Shown here in pieces: positions 1 to 10,390 of a DNA stretch of 64,000 bases (position 1 is the first letter of the stretch; each line of letters starts with the position of its first letter). Below the pieces are notes generated by a model. The model was not told where the DNA came from and searched no databases. It saw only the letters and a program-made list of their open reading frames with translations. The translations under genes and the position numbers were made by a program. Origin of the DNA: Gymnogyps californianus (lineage: Eukaryota > Chordata > Aves > Accipitriformes > Cathartidae); contig NW_026114301.1 of assembly GCF_018139145.2 (NCBI RefSeq), forward strand, positions 62,001 through 126,000, read 5' to 3'.

Positions 1-437
1 GGGTTGCAGCAAAACGTTCACAAGAAGAGAGAAAAGACAAACTGTGGAAGGCGTAACGGTGGGCAGCGTGGGTTGCAGCAAAACGTTCACAAGAAGAGAG
101 AAAAGAGAGGAATAAGGAAAAAAAAGAAAGAGGGGGAAAAGAAAAGAGATAGTCACCACCCTTGGATCCCGCGATGTCGGCGACGAGCGTGGTACTCCTC
201 CGGTGATGGGCGTGTGCAACGTGGCTCTTTGCAGTTGTGTCTTTTATAGTCTACATCTCCGTCCACAGTCACGCCTCTTGAAGACTTATATGGGTTCATT
301 CCAGACAGTTCTCAACATATATAGTAGTGTTCCAGAGGGTTCTTTATCTACTGAGCATGTGCGGTTTATTGGGGTGGTGGTCTTAGGGACTTTCCAAGGA
401 GCTACAAGCCCCCTCCTCAAATAAGCTTTGTGTGACC
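1..437 (-). mobile_element. Probable ERV LTR fragment with a 69-bp tandem duplication
   Basis: Read on the minus strand, this stretch is laid out like an LTR. A TATAAAA box (complement of 241-250) is followed by GC-rich leader sequence, then a long pyrimidine run (complement of about 107-150). Two copies of a 69-bp unit start at 1 and 70, beginning GGGTTGCAGCAAAACG; the second diverges after about 38 bp. A GGGACTTTCC motif (386-395), a perfect NF-kB-type decamer, lies upstream of the TATA box in this orientation. No TG...CA ends or TSD can be fixed because the element runs off the window. The short open frames here are not convincing genes. The family is not recognised and LTR status is inferred from layout only. 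Confidence 0.4.
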
Positions 438-616
438 TCTGGCCACATGTGGTGGGTTACCAGGCTGGTTCTGCCAGAACACAGGACTGCACACCCTCCG
501 GGCACACCCCCTGTGTCCATGCCAGCCAACTTCTTGCTAATGGCCCTCTTTGTTATGCAGACCGCACCTTGGTTGCTACAATGTTTGAGACATTGACAGA
601 CATTAACTCTTTCAGT
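438..616. other. Unassigned spacer
   Basis: This short stretch lies between the LTR-like fragment and the CR1 fragment. It carries no recognisable coding or repeat signature, although it may be internal sequence of the neighbouring retroelement. Confidence 0.3.
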
Positions 617-1775
617 CCCTCACAAGGGGCCAAAAATGAACACAGGATTCAAGGTGTGGCCTCACCAGTGCTGAGTACAGGGGAACAATCGCTTCCCTAG
701 TCCTGCTGGCCACACTATTTCTGATACAAGCCAGGATGCTATTGGCCTTCTTGGCCACCTGGGCACACTGCTGGCTCATATTCAGCCAGCTGTCGACCAA
801 CACCCCCAGGTCCTTTTCTGCCAGGCAGCTTTCCAGCCACTCTTCCCCAAGCCTGTAGCGTTGCATGGGGTTGTTATGACCCAAGTGCAGGACCCGGCAC
901 TTAGCCTTGTTGAATCTCATACAGTTGGCCTTGGCCCTTTGATTCAGCCTGTCCAGATCCCTCTGTAGAGCCTTCCTACCCTCAAGCAGATCAACACTCC
1001 CGCCCAACTTGGTGTTGTCTGCAAACTTACTGAGGGTGCACTCGATCCCCTCATCCAGATCATTGATAAAGATATTAAACAGAACTGGCCCCAATACTGA
1101 GCCCTGGGGAACACCACTTGTGACTGGCCACCAACTGGATTTAACTCCATTCACCACCACTCTTTGGGCCTGGCCATCCAGCTAGTTTTTTACCCAACAA
1201 ACAGTATACCCGTCCAAGCCATGAGCAGCCAGTTTCTCCAGGAGAATGCTGTGGGCAATAGTGTCAAAGGCTTTACTAAAGTCCAGGTAAACAACATCTA
1301 CAGCCTTTCCCTCATCCACTAAGCGGGTCACCTTGTCATAGAAGGAGATCAGGTTCGCCAAGCAGGACCTGCCTTTCATAAACCCATGCTGACTGGGCCT
1401 GATCGCCTGGTTGTCCTGTACATGCTGCGTGATGGCACTCAAGATGATCTGCTCCATAACCTTCCCCAGCATCGAGGTCAGGCTGACAGGCCTGTAGCTC
1501 CCCGGATCCTCCTTCCAGCCCTTCTTGTAGATGGGCATCACATTTGCTAACCTCCAGTCAACTGGGACCTCCCCGGTTAGCCAGGACTGCTGGTAAATGA
1601 TGGAAAGTGGCTTGGTGAGCACTTCCGCCAGCTCCCTCAGTACCCTTGGGTGGATCCCATCTGGCCCCATAGACTTGTGTGTGTCTAAGAAGTGGTGTAG
1701 CAGGTCACTAACCATTTCCCCTTGGATTATGGGGGCTTCATTCTGCTCCCTGTCCCTGTCTTCCAGCTCAGGGGG
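617..1775 (-). pseudogene. CR1 LINE ORF2 fragment, reverse transcriptase domain
   Basis: The minus strand encodes the RT domain of a CR1 non-LTR retrotransposon, which copies element RNA at a nicked chromosomal target. Visible landmarks in order are the linker ([14 protein letters not shown]), the palm entry (YRPVSLTS), motif A (VVYLDFSKAFD), [12 protein letters not shown], motif C and the thumb-proximal segment ending near LVRPHLES. Motif C reads FADN instead of FADD (about 1014-1025), so one catalytic aspartate is lost. An in-frame TAG at 1182-1184 separates two otherwise collinear frames (1715-1182 and 1160-612). The 3' end of the element is missing at about 617, and the 5' end breaks at about 1775 against ERV pol. 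It is a dead fragment and the family call is strong. Confidence 0.9.
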
Positions 1776-1779
1776 AACA

Positions 1780-2972
1780 GATCAAACAGGAGACAGTTCA
1801 TGCAGTAGCCCTTGGGCCCATCCAGACAGGACCAGCTGTGAGAAACGTGCTCTACACTGGAGCCTGGGAGCATAGCCTCACCTGGAGCCTCTGGCAGAAA
1901 GCACACAGAGAGACCCAAGATCAACCTCTAGGGTTTTTGAGCCAAGGGTATAGAGGATCTGAGGACTGCTGCACCCTGACTGAAAAGGAGATACTAGCAG
2001 CATATAAGGGGGTTTGAGATGCTTCAGAAGTAGTCGGTTCAGAAGCACATCTCCTCTTGGCACCACGATTACTTGTATTGCAGTGGATGTTCAAAGGGAG
2101 AGTTCCCTCTACCTATCATGCAACCGACACTACATGGAGTAAGTGGGTAGTGTTGATCACACAACGATCTCTAAAGGGGAACCCCAGCTGCCCAGTAATC
2201 CTGGAAGAGATCATGGACTGTCCAGCAGGCAGAGATTTCAGAGCATTGCTGAAGGAGGTGACTCGTGCCAAAGAAGCCCCACTGTATAATAAATTACCAG
2301 AAAATGAGAAGCAATATGTCCCATTTACTGATGGGTCTTGTCGTATTGTGGGTAAAATTGGAGGTGGAAAGCTGCCATATGGAATCCCACATGACAAGTT
2401 GTCAAAGCCGGCAAAGGCAAAGGCTAGTCAAGTTAGTTTGCAGAAGTGAAAGCCATTCACCTGTCCCCAGAGATTGCTGAATGAGAAAAGAGGCCAGCAC
2501 TCTAAAATGACTCATGGATGGTGGCAAATGCTCTGTGGGGGTGGCTACAGCAATGGAAGCAGATCAACTGGCAGTGCAGATTTAAACCCATCTGGGCTGC
2601 TACATTGTGGCAAGACATCGCTGCCTGGGTAGAAAACATTTCTGTTAATGGTACGTCATTTAGATGCTCACATGCCCAAGAGCCATGCCACCAAAGAATG
2701 TTGAAACAACGAGCAGGTAGACCAGGCTGCCAGAATTGAAGTGGCTCAGGTGGACCTGGACTGGTAACGCAAGGTTGAGCTATTCATATCTTGGTGGACA
2801 CATGAAATATCGGGACATCTATGAAGAGATGCAATGAACAGATGGGCTTGTGATCAAGGGGTGGACTTTACCATTGATGCCATTGCACAGGTTATCCATG
2901 AATGCAAAACATGCACCATAATCAAGTGAGTCAAGCGGATAATGCCTCTCTGGTATAGACAGCGACTGAGAT
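1780..2972 (+). pseudogene. ERV pol fragment: RNase H to integrase zinc finger, degenerate
   Basis: This is plus-strand pol of the same ERVL-like family as the cleaner copies at 16565-17770 and 28847-30565. The first part matches the RT/RNase H connection (PIQTGPA at about 1815; GTEKEIL-like residues). An RNase H strand with FTDGS is at 2324-2338. The stretch from 2518 to 2739 matches the RNase H C-terminus (MVANALWGWLQQW), and 2745-2972 covers the integrase HHCC region. Stops and frameshifts interrupt every part. The 5' side abuts a CR1 fragment, so RT and gag are absent. The copy continues at 3551 after an inserted LTR. It cannot encode a working protein. Confidence 0.85.
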
Positions 2973-3545
2973 ATGTAAAAGTCAGTTCTTTGCTGGACGA
3001 GGAGGGAGACAAGGACACTTAGCATAGAGTTACCAAGGGAATTTATTCTCTCATATTAGCTATGCGCATAGTGGAGCCCCAGCCTGATGCATGGAGGACC
3101 CCGATGCAGAGGAAAACAGGGTTTATATATGTTACAATACTGTTGTGTAGACCAATCAAATCACTCATGTTAAGGGGTGGGCTAATCAGTTACTATTGCT
3201 TGTGTAATCAGGATGTGCTTGTCCCGTGCAGGTGGTGTGGACATATGGTCAGTGGTGTGTTAATGTTCATTGTTCTAAACCCATGTCCCATGCAGGTGGT
3301 GGTGGGGTTTATACTGGATTCTGGTCTGTTGCTGTTCTGGCCGTGGTTATACACCTGTTGTTGGGGTTTTTTTGAAAGGCAAATCTTCTATTGTTTTATC
3401 GTCAGTATGGGATGTTCTCAGCCGGCAAGTGCTGGCTTAGGTTGGGTCTTCAGGTCATATCAGCCCCGAGGTAAAAGCTCATAGTCTCAGGTAGTGTTCA
3501 TTCTTCTAAGCAAGTTGTATTGCAGTTAGCATCTTGCTTTTCACA
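2973..3545 (-). mobile_element. Solo LTR inserted in ERV integrase, 4-bp TSD
   Basis: A 573-bp unit begins TGTAAAAG and ends TTCACA. It interrupts the integrase region between the zinc finger and the catalytic core. GATA at 2969-2972 and 3546-3549 is a plausible 4-bp TSD. On the minus strand TATATAAA (complement near 3120-3128) is followed about 80 nt later by AATAAA (complement near 3039-3046), which fits U3-R-U5 read right to left. A 4-bp TSD is typical of class I (gammaretrovirus-like) ERVs, unlike the 5-bp TSDs of the other LTRs here. The family is not recognised. Confidence 0.6.
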
Positions 3546-3550
3546 GATAT

Positions 3551-4056
3551 CAATATGGGGAGGCCTGGCAGATTTATTGTATCACATTGATGCAAACCTG
3601 TCAAGGCAAGCGCCACATGCTTACCATGGTGGAGGTAACTACCGTATGATTGGGAACGTGCCCTTTAACTCATACCACTGCCTGAAACACCATCCTGGGC
3701 CTTGAAAAGCAAGTTCTGTAGTGACACAGCACCCCACAAAGAATTGAGTCAGAACAACCAGACTCATTTCCAAAACAACCTCATAGACACCTGAGCCAAG
3801 AAGCATGGCACTGATTGGATGTATCACATCCCCTATCATGCACCAGCCTCCAGGAAGACTGAGCAATACAATGGACTGTTAAAAACTATACTGAAAGTGA
3901 TGGGCACTGGAACTTACAAGCACTGGGATGCAAATCTAGCAGAAACCACTTGGCTGGTTAACACCAGAGGGTTTGCTAACTGACCTGGCTCTGCCCAAAG
4001 TCCCTACATACTATGGAAGGAGATAAGGTCTCCATAGTGCGAGTGAACAGGCTTGG
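3551..4056 (+). pseudogene. ERV integrase catalytic core, degenerate
   Basis: This continues the plus-strand pol copy and aligns with the core of the intact integrase frame at 29412-30542. It begins at YGEAWQI. The first catalytic aspartate is replaced (WQIYC where the better copy has WQIDY). The ESDNGTHF segment is scrambled at about 3738-3757. The third acidic residue survives (KTEQYNGLL, about 3855-3885). Several frameshifts and stops occur. The segment ends at about 4056 at another insertion. Confidence 0.8.
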
Positions 4057-4057
4057 T

Positions 4058-4652
4058 GTCAGAGCCTAATACTATATGACCAGGTTCTTTTATATATTCC
4101 ACACAAGGAGGGTTTAATGTTTCATATCCAATTTACTTATTTGAAGATATTTGGCATTACATGGGATTTTGACTTAGCATAATGATACAGCAATATACTG
4201 AAATCACAACACAAGGATAATATAGTAATTACAACATACAGCTGGATCACAATACAAATGTGATTCCCATTACTGGTCTCAATATGCTAACCATCACAAC
4301 ACTGAGTGTCCCCAGTCACTGGGAAGGAATATGTGGGTCGAAGCCAACTGAAGCCTGTTGCTCTCCTCAAGGTTCATTTTATTAGTTGTCCAGTTTTTAT
4401 ACTTTATGTTGGACTGAGCTATGTATACACTTCCCCCCATGCTGGTCTGGCTAGCACAGGAAGTCATTACTGTCTACTAGTTATCTCAGGGAATGCTGTT
4501 TATACACCCTAATGACCCACTGCTCAACAAAGGTTACCATCCAGCCCCCCTTGAGTTAAGTTCAGCTTTATGATAGTTGGTGGTCATTCCCTGAGCTCAT
4601 CATTCTTGCCCATCTCCTCTCTGAGCCTTCTTCCATTGTGGGTATGTGTTGG
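4058..4652. mobile_element. Unclassified ~595-bp insertion in ERV pol
   Basis: The pol reading breaks at about 4056 and resumes at about 4661 (LGKTVWVAPA in another frame), so about 600 bp is an insertion. TTGGT occurs at both edges (4053-4057 and 4653-4657) and is the likely TSD. The unit does not show clean TG...CA ends. It contains AT-rich sequence with both a TATAAAA-like and an AATAAA-like motif on the minus strand near 4376-4401. A retroelement LTR is the likeliest identity. Confidence 0.45.
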
Positions 4653-4660
4653 TTGGTCAC

Positions 4661-4784
4661 ACTGGGAAAGACGGTGTGGGTTGCTCCTGCCTTGGTAAGA
4701 GGCAAACCTATTCATGGGATTGCTTTTTCTCAAGGACCCGGGTGCACTTGGTGGATAATGCATGAGGATGGGGAAATCCGATGT
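4661..4784 (+). pseudogene. ERV integrase C-terminal segment
   Basis: The residues LGKTVWVAP, IHGIAFSQGPGCTWW and GEIRCVP match the C-terminal end of the integrase frame at 29412-30542 at high similarity. The segment is cut at 4789 by a solo LTR whose TSD is GTACC. Confidence 0.8.
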
Positions 4785-5124
4785 GTACCTATACTGGGTC
4801 CGGTTGGGATAGAGTTAATTTTCTTCATAGCAGTCCGTATGTGCCTTGAATTTGTGGCTAAAACGGTGTTTACAACACACCAATGTTTTGGCTATCGCTG
4901 AGCAATGCTCCCACAGCATCAAGGCTTTCCCTGTTTCTCACTCTGCCCCTGCAGTGAGTAGGATGGGGGTGGGCAAGAAGTTGGGAGGAGGCACAGCTGG
5001 GACAGCTGACCCCAACTGACCAAAGTGATATTCCATACCATCTAACATCGTGCTCAGCAATAAAAGCATGGGGAAAGAAGGAGGAAGGGGAGACATTAAA
5101 GGTTATGGCGTTTGTCTTCCCAAG

Positions 5125-5722
5125 TGTCCTGGTTTCGGCTGGGATAGAGTTAATTTACTTCCTAGTAGCTGGTATAGTGCAGTGTTTCGGATTTAGTGTG
5201 AGAATAATGTTGATAACACACTGATGTTTTTAGTTGTTGCTAAGTAGTGTTTATACTAAGTCAAGGATTTTTCAGCTTCTCATGCCCTGCCAGCGAGAAG
5301 GCTGGAGGGGCACAAGAAGCTGGGAGGGGACACAGCCAGGACAGCTGACCCAAACTGGCCAAAGGAATATTCCATATCATATGATGTCATGCCCAGTATA
5401 TAAACTGGGGGGAAAGCTGGCCAGGGGCTGCTGCTTGGGAACTGACTGGACGTTGGTCAGCGAGTGGTGAGCAATTGCATTGTGCATCACTTGTTTTGTA
5501 TGTTCTAGTTCTTTTATTATTATTATTATTATTATTATCTTTTTTACTATTATTATTATTGCCATTATTATGATTTTCTTCCTTTTCTGTCCTCTTAAAC
5601 TGTCTTTATCTCAACCCACAAGTTTTACCTTTTTTTCCTGATTCTCTCCCCCATCCCGCTGGGGGGGGAGTGAGCAAGCAGCTGTGTGGTGCTTAGTTGC
5701 CAGCTGGGATTAAACCACAACA
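5125..5722 (+). mobile_element. Group 1 solo LTR (nested), TSD CCAAG
   Basis: A 598-bp LTR with TG...CA ends (TGTCCTGGTTTCGG to AACCACAACA) and a perfect TSD CCAAG (5120-5124 and 5723-5727). TATATAAA is at 5397-5404. An ATT-rich microsatellite (about 5513-5575) precedes the segment TTAAACTGTCTTTATCTCAACCC, which in sister copies carries the ATTAAA poly(A) signal. It inserted into the group 3 LTR after that one had fixed. Confidence 0.92.
5397..5404 (+). promoter_or_regulatory. TATA box of the group 1 LTR
   Basis: TATATAAA lies about 270 bp into the LTR, downstream of the GATATTCCATATCATATG box. The same octamer sits at the same place in the copies at 9981, 20112, 31011, 55905 and 62051, and as the complement at 33393 and 45069. 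This supports it as the LTR core promoter. Confidence 0.7.
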
Positions 5723-5983
5723 CCAAGTAACCGTTAGGAGTCATGAAGCCCTACTTTCCAGGAAGTGACTGGACATCTTCCTGCTGATGGGAGGTAGTGA
5801 ATAAATTCCTTATTTTGCTTTGCTTGTGCATACTGCTTTGCTTCACTTATTAAACTGTCTTTATCTCAGCCCACAAGTTTTCTCACTTTTGCCCTTCTGA
5901 CTCTCTATCCTGTCTCACTGGTAGGGAGTGAGCAAGCAACTGGGTGGGGGGGCTTTCCTGCCAGCTGGGTTCAACCCACCACA

Positions 5984-6273
5984 GTACCTCAAGAAGATTT
6001 AACCTTGGGGGAAAATAACGCATGATTTGACTTATATGCCATAGTTGTATGTCAAAAAGTACTACAGCAGGAGCCATGTGAACAAATGGAAGATGAATAT
6101 AGTAAGGGACCAGGCAAATGCAGTGGTGATCCAAACTGAGCTGGTTGTGGCACCCAGCAACCCAACCCAACCAGGCAAGGTCAACCAACCACAGTGGATT
6201 ACTCCTTCCTCGGGAAAAGGCAAATTTTTGGGATTCCTTTTGCCCAAGGTACACTTGCTGGGTAATGCGGGAG
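5984..6273 (+). pseudogene. ERV pol 3' end remnant
   Basis: Directly after the LTR, the residues QEDLTLGENNA match the pol C-terminus (PQGDLILGENNP) of the copy at 28847-30565. This shows where the LTR interrupted pol. At about 6195-6270 a second integrase-C-terminus-like stretch appears (WITPSSGKGK), out of order, which implies a duplication or a second copy. The region is cut at 6274 by a long LTR. Confidence 0.6.
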
Positions 6274-7185
6274 TGTGGTGGGTTGACCCAGGCTGGACAC
6301 CAGGTGCCTACCAAAGCCGCTCTATCACTCCCCTCCTCAACTGGACAGGAGGGGAGAAAATATAACGAAAGGCTCGTGGGTCGAGATAAGGACAGGGAGA
6401 TCACTCAGCAATTACCATCATGGGCAAAACAGTCTTGACTAGGGGAAAAAATTAATTTAATTTATTACCAGTCAAATCAGAATAATGAGAAATAAAACCA
6501 AATCTTAAAAAAAACCTCCCCCCCACCCCTCCCTTCTTCCCAGGCTTAACTTTACTCCCAAATTCTCTACCTCCTCCCCCCGAGCAGCACAGGGGGACGG
6601 GAAATGGGGGTTATGGGGGTCACAAGTCCTGCCAGCAAACCTGCTCCAGCATGGGCTCCTCTCTCCACGGATTCACAGGTCCTGCCAGGAGCCTGCTCCA
6701 GCACGGGCTTCCCATAGGGTCACAGCCTCCTTCGGGCGCATCCATCTGCTCCAGCATGGGGTCCTCCATGGGCTGCAGGTGGATATCTGCTCTACCGTGG
6801 ACCTCCATGGGCTGCAGGGGGACAATCTGCCTCACCATGGTCTTCACCATGGGCTGCAGGGGAATCTCTGCTCTGGCGCCTGGACCACCTCCTCCCCCTC
6901 CTTCTTCCCTGACCTTGGTGTCTGCAGAGTTGTTTCTCTCACATATTCTCACTCCTCTCTCCCGTTGCAGGTTCCCGTGCAGTTTTTTTTCACCCTTCTT
7001 AAATATGTTATCACAGAGGCACTACCACTGTTGCTGATTGGCTCAGCCTTGGCCAGCGGCAGGTCTGTCTTGGAGCCGGCTGGCATTGGCTCTATCGGAC
7101 ATAGGGGAAGCTTCTAGCAGCTTCTCACAGAAGCCACCCCTGTAGCCCCCCCACTACCAAAACTTTGCCATGCAAATCCAATACA
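6274..7185 (-). mobile_element. Group 4 long LTR with 39-45-nt repeat array
   Basis: A 912-bp unit in minus orientation (sense start near 7185 reading TGTATTGGATTTGC, end at 6274 reading CAACCCACCACA on the sense strand). In sense order it shows a TATTTAAG-type TATA box, a Gly-rich open segment (EEGGGGGG), the CTGCAGCCCATGG-anchored repeat array, an AATAAA region and U5. The array is open in one frame over complement(6620-6952), 110 codons. No TSD is seen (GGGAG left, CCAGA right). ERV pol is on the left and CR1 on the right, so a deletion or recombination joined unrelated flanks. Confidence 0.8.
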
Positions 7186-9576
7186 CCAGAGCAGAGTAGA
7201 GGGGCAGAATCACCTCCCTTGACCTGCTGGCCACACTTCTTTTGATGCAGCCCAGGATATGGTTGGCTTTCTGGATTGCGAGCACACATTGCCGGCTCAT
7301 GTCCAGTTTTTCATTCACCAGTACCCCCAAGTCCTTCTCTGCAGGGCTGCTCTCAATCCCTTCATCCCCCAGCCTGTATTGATACTGGGGGTTGCCCCAA
7401 CCCAGGTGCAAGACCTTGCACTTGGCCTTGTTGAACCTCATGAAGTTCACACGGGCCCACTTCTCAAGCCTGTCAAGGTCCCTCTGGATGGCATCCCTTC
7501 TCTCAGGTGTGTCAACAGCTCCACTCAGCTTAGTGTCATCTGCAAACTTGCTGAGGGTGCACTCGACCCCACTGTCTATGTCTTTGATGAAGATATTAAA
7601 CAGGACTGGTCCCAGTACGGACCCCTGAGGGACACCACTCGTCATTGATCTCCATCTGGACATTGAGCCGTTGACCACTACCCTCTGGATGCAACCATCC
7701 AACCAATTCCTCATCCACCAAACAGTCCATCCATCAAATCCATATCTCTCCAATTAAGAGAGAAGGATGTTGTGGGGGACCATGTCAAAGGCCTTACAGA
7801 AGTCATCCAGATAGATAGATGACATCCATAGCTCTTCCCTTGTCCACGGATGGAGTCACTCCATCATAGAAGGCCACTAAGTTGGTCAGGCAAGACTTGC
7901 CCTTGGTGAAGCCATGCTGGCTGTCTCGAATCACCTCCCTGTCCTCCATGTGCCTTAGCATAGCTTCTAGGAGGATCTGTTCCATGATCTTCCCAGGCAC
8001 AGAGGTGAGGCTGACAGATCAGTAGTTCCCAGGGTCCTCCTTTCTACCCTTTTTAAAAATGGCTGCAATGTTTCCCTTTTTCCAGTCTCCAGGGACTTCA
8101 CCTGACTGCCATGACTTTTCAGATATCATGGAGAGTGGCTTGGCAGCTACATCAGCCAATTCCCTCAGGACTCAGGGATGCATCTCGTCAGGTCCCATAG
8201 ACTTATGTATGTTCAGGTTCCTCAGGTGGTCTCGAACCTGATCTTCTCTTACAGTGGGAGGGACTTTGCTCCCCCAGTCCCTGCCTTGAGGTCCATCCAC
8301 TCGAGAGGTGTGGGAAGAGAGGTTGCCAGTGAAGACTGAGGCAAAATGTTGTTGAGTACCTCAGCCTTCTCCTCATCCGTTGTTACCAGTTTGCCAGTCT
8401 TGTTCATCGGGGGGTATACACTTTCTTTGACCTTCCTTTTCTGGCTGACATACCTATAGAAGCCCTTCTTATTATTCTTTGCGTCCCTTGCCAAGTTCAG
8501 CTCCAGTCGTGCCTTGGCCTTCCTGACCCCATCCCTACACAACCGGGCAGCATCCCTATACTCGTCCCAGGATACCTGTCCCTGCTTCTACTGCCTGTGC
8601 ATTTCCTTCTTGCCCTTTAGTTTGACCAGCAGGTCTCGACTCATCCATGCCAGCCTCTTGCCATCCTTTCCTGATTTCTTACACCTAGGGATCGAGAGCT
8701 CTTGCGCTCTATGGAAAGCATCCTTAAAGATCTGCCAGCTCTGTTCTGCTCCCTGAGGGCAGTTTTCCAGGGGGTCCCATTGACTAACTCCTTGAACAGC
8801 TGGAAGTTTGCTTTCCTAAAATTCAGGGTCCTGACTTTACTCTTCACCTGACCCATATCCCTCAGGACTGTGAACTCCACCAATGCATGATCACTGCAGC
8901 CCGGGATGCCTCCAGTCTTGATGTCACTGATTAGCTCACTTGCATTGGTGACCATCAGGTCCAGTATTGCATCCCCTCTGGTAGGACTGTCTATTACCTG
9001 GCTTAAGAAGTTATCCTCAATGCACTCCAGGAGTCTCCTGGACTGCCTACAGCTCGCTGTGCTACTTTTCCAGCAGATGTTGGGGTGGTTGAAGTCCCCC
9101 AGCAGGATGAGAGCCTGCAAGCGCGATGCCTCCTGGAGCTGGAGTAAGAAGGCTTCGTCAATAGGCTCCCCTTGATCGGGTGGCCTGTAGTAAACACCAA
9201 CCACAAGGTTCCCTTTGTTGCCTCGGTCTCTAATTCTTACCCATAAGCTTTCAACCTGCTCGTGACTATTCTTCAGAGACAGCTCTTCACAATCTATCCA
9301 TTTCTTGACATAGAGGGCAACCCCTCCACCCCTCCTTCCTCGCCTGTCCCTTCTGAACAGCCTGTAGCCATCGATAGCCCCACTCCAGTCATGGGATTCG
9401 TCCCACCAAGTTTCAGTAATGGCAACTAGGTCGTAGCTTTCTAGCAGCACGGTGGCTTCCAACTCCTCCTGTTTGTTGCCCATGCTGTGTGCATTGGTGT
9501 AGAGGCACTTCAGCTGGGCTGTTGGCTGTGTCACCTTCTTAGAGGAACACCCCTTAATTCCTTTGAGGTATTTCAC
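7186..9576 (-). pseudogene. CR1 ORF2: AP-like endonuclease and reverse transcriptase, broken
   Basis: ORF2 encodes the endonuclease that nicks the target and the RT that copies element RNA there. The endonuclease part (complement 9576-8641) keeps ITETWWDES, YYRPPDQG, LLGDFNHPN and GCSDHALVEF, so all catalytic motifs are visible. After frameshifts the linker is read at 8542-8249 ([23 protein letters not shown]). RT follows at 8000-7803 and 7753-7154, with intact FADDTKL in motif C and [12 protein letters not shown]. Around 7795-7830 a short ATCT duplication shifts the frame exactly at motif A (VIYL then a stop). The last residues before 7186 run into LTR sequence. It is not functional. Confidence 0.9.
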
Positions 9577-9719
9577 TGGTGTTTCCCTGCTGGCTCCTAT
9601 TACCTCAGGAGCCCCTGGCTCCTCTCTGTAAGACTTCAGGTGTGCTGCAGTGTAGCCAGCACGTCTCAGAGCAACAACAGGCTGAGGGCCCTCGCTAGCA
9701 CTCTGTCCCTCTAACCTTG

Positions 9720-10305
9720 TGTCCCGGTTTCGGCTGGGATAGAGTTTATTTTTTTCTTAGTAGCTGGTACAGTGTGTTTTGGATTTAGTGTGAGAATACT
9801 GTTGATAACACTCTGATGTTTTAGTTGTTGCTAAGTAGTGCTTATCTTAAGCCAAGGACTTTTCAGTTTCCCATGCTCTGCCAGCAAGCAGGTGTGCAAG
9901 AAGCTGGGAGGGAGCATAGCCGGGGCAGCTGACCTGAACTAGCCAAAGGGGTATTCCATACCATGGAATGTCATGCCCAGTATATAAACTGGGGGGAGTT
10001 GGCCGGGAGTGGCGGATTGCTGCTGGGGCATCGGTCAGCGGGTGGTGAGCAATTGCATTGGGCATCACTTGTCTTTTCTTGGGTGTTATTTCTTTTTTTT
10101 GTTATATTCCTTTTCATTACAATTATTATTATTATATTATTATTATTATTAGTTAGTAGTGTATTTTATTTTACTTTAGTTATTAAACTTTTCTTATCTC
10201 AACCCACGAGTTTTACTTTTTTTTCCTCCTCCCCACCCCACTGGGATGGGGGAGAGGGAAGCGGCTGCGTGGTGCTTAGTTGCTGGCTGGGGTTAAACCA
10301 CGACA
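9720..10305 (+). mobile_element. Group 1 solo LTR inside CR1, TSD CCTTG
   Basis: A 586-bp LTR (TGTCCCGGTTTCGG to AACCACGACA) with perfect TSD CCTTG at 9715-9719 and 10306-10310. TATATAAA is at 9981-9988, and an ATT-rich stretch and ATTAAACTTTTCTTATCTC lie downstream. It is antisense to the host CR1 and separates ORF1 from ORF2. Confidence 0.93.
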
Positions 10306-10390
10306 CCTTGGTGTGTCATCCCACAGCTTGTCACAGGCGAGCCTGATATTATCCCCCTCCCCCTTCAAGTCTAGTTTAAAGCTCTGTCAA

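Larger units (their letters stand above)
4790..5983 (+). mobile_element. Group 3 solo LTR containing a nested group 1 LTR
   Basis: The outer LTR starts TATACTGGGTCCGG (the expected TG is mutated to TA) and ends CAACCCACCACA. It is flanked by a perfect 5-bp TSD GTACC (4785-4789 and 5984-5988). Removing the nested element at 5125-5722 and one of its TSD copies gives about 591 bp. The outer LTR carries the conserved GATATTCCATACC box and a CAATAAAAGC box. It sits in the integrase C-terminus of the plus-strand pol copy, so it postdates that provirus fragment. Confidence 0.9.

Noticed and set aside
3..249. 81-codon Lys/Arg-rich frame
   Set aside because: It starts at a non-ATG codon and runs through a tandem duplication and a purine run. 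No motif is present.
5510..5575. ATT-rich microsatellites in group 1 and 2 LTRs
   Set aside because: They are part of every copy of these LTRs and are not independent loci.
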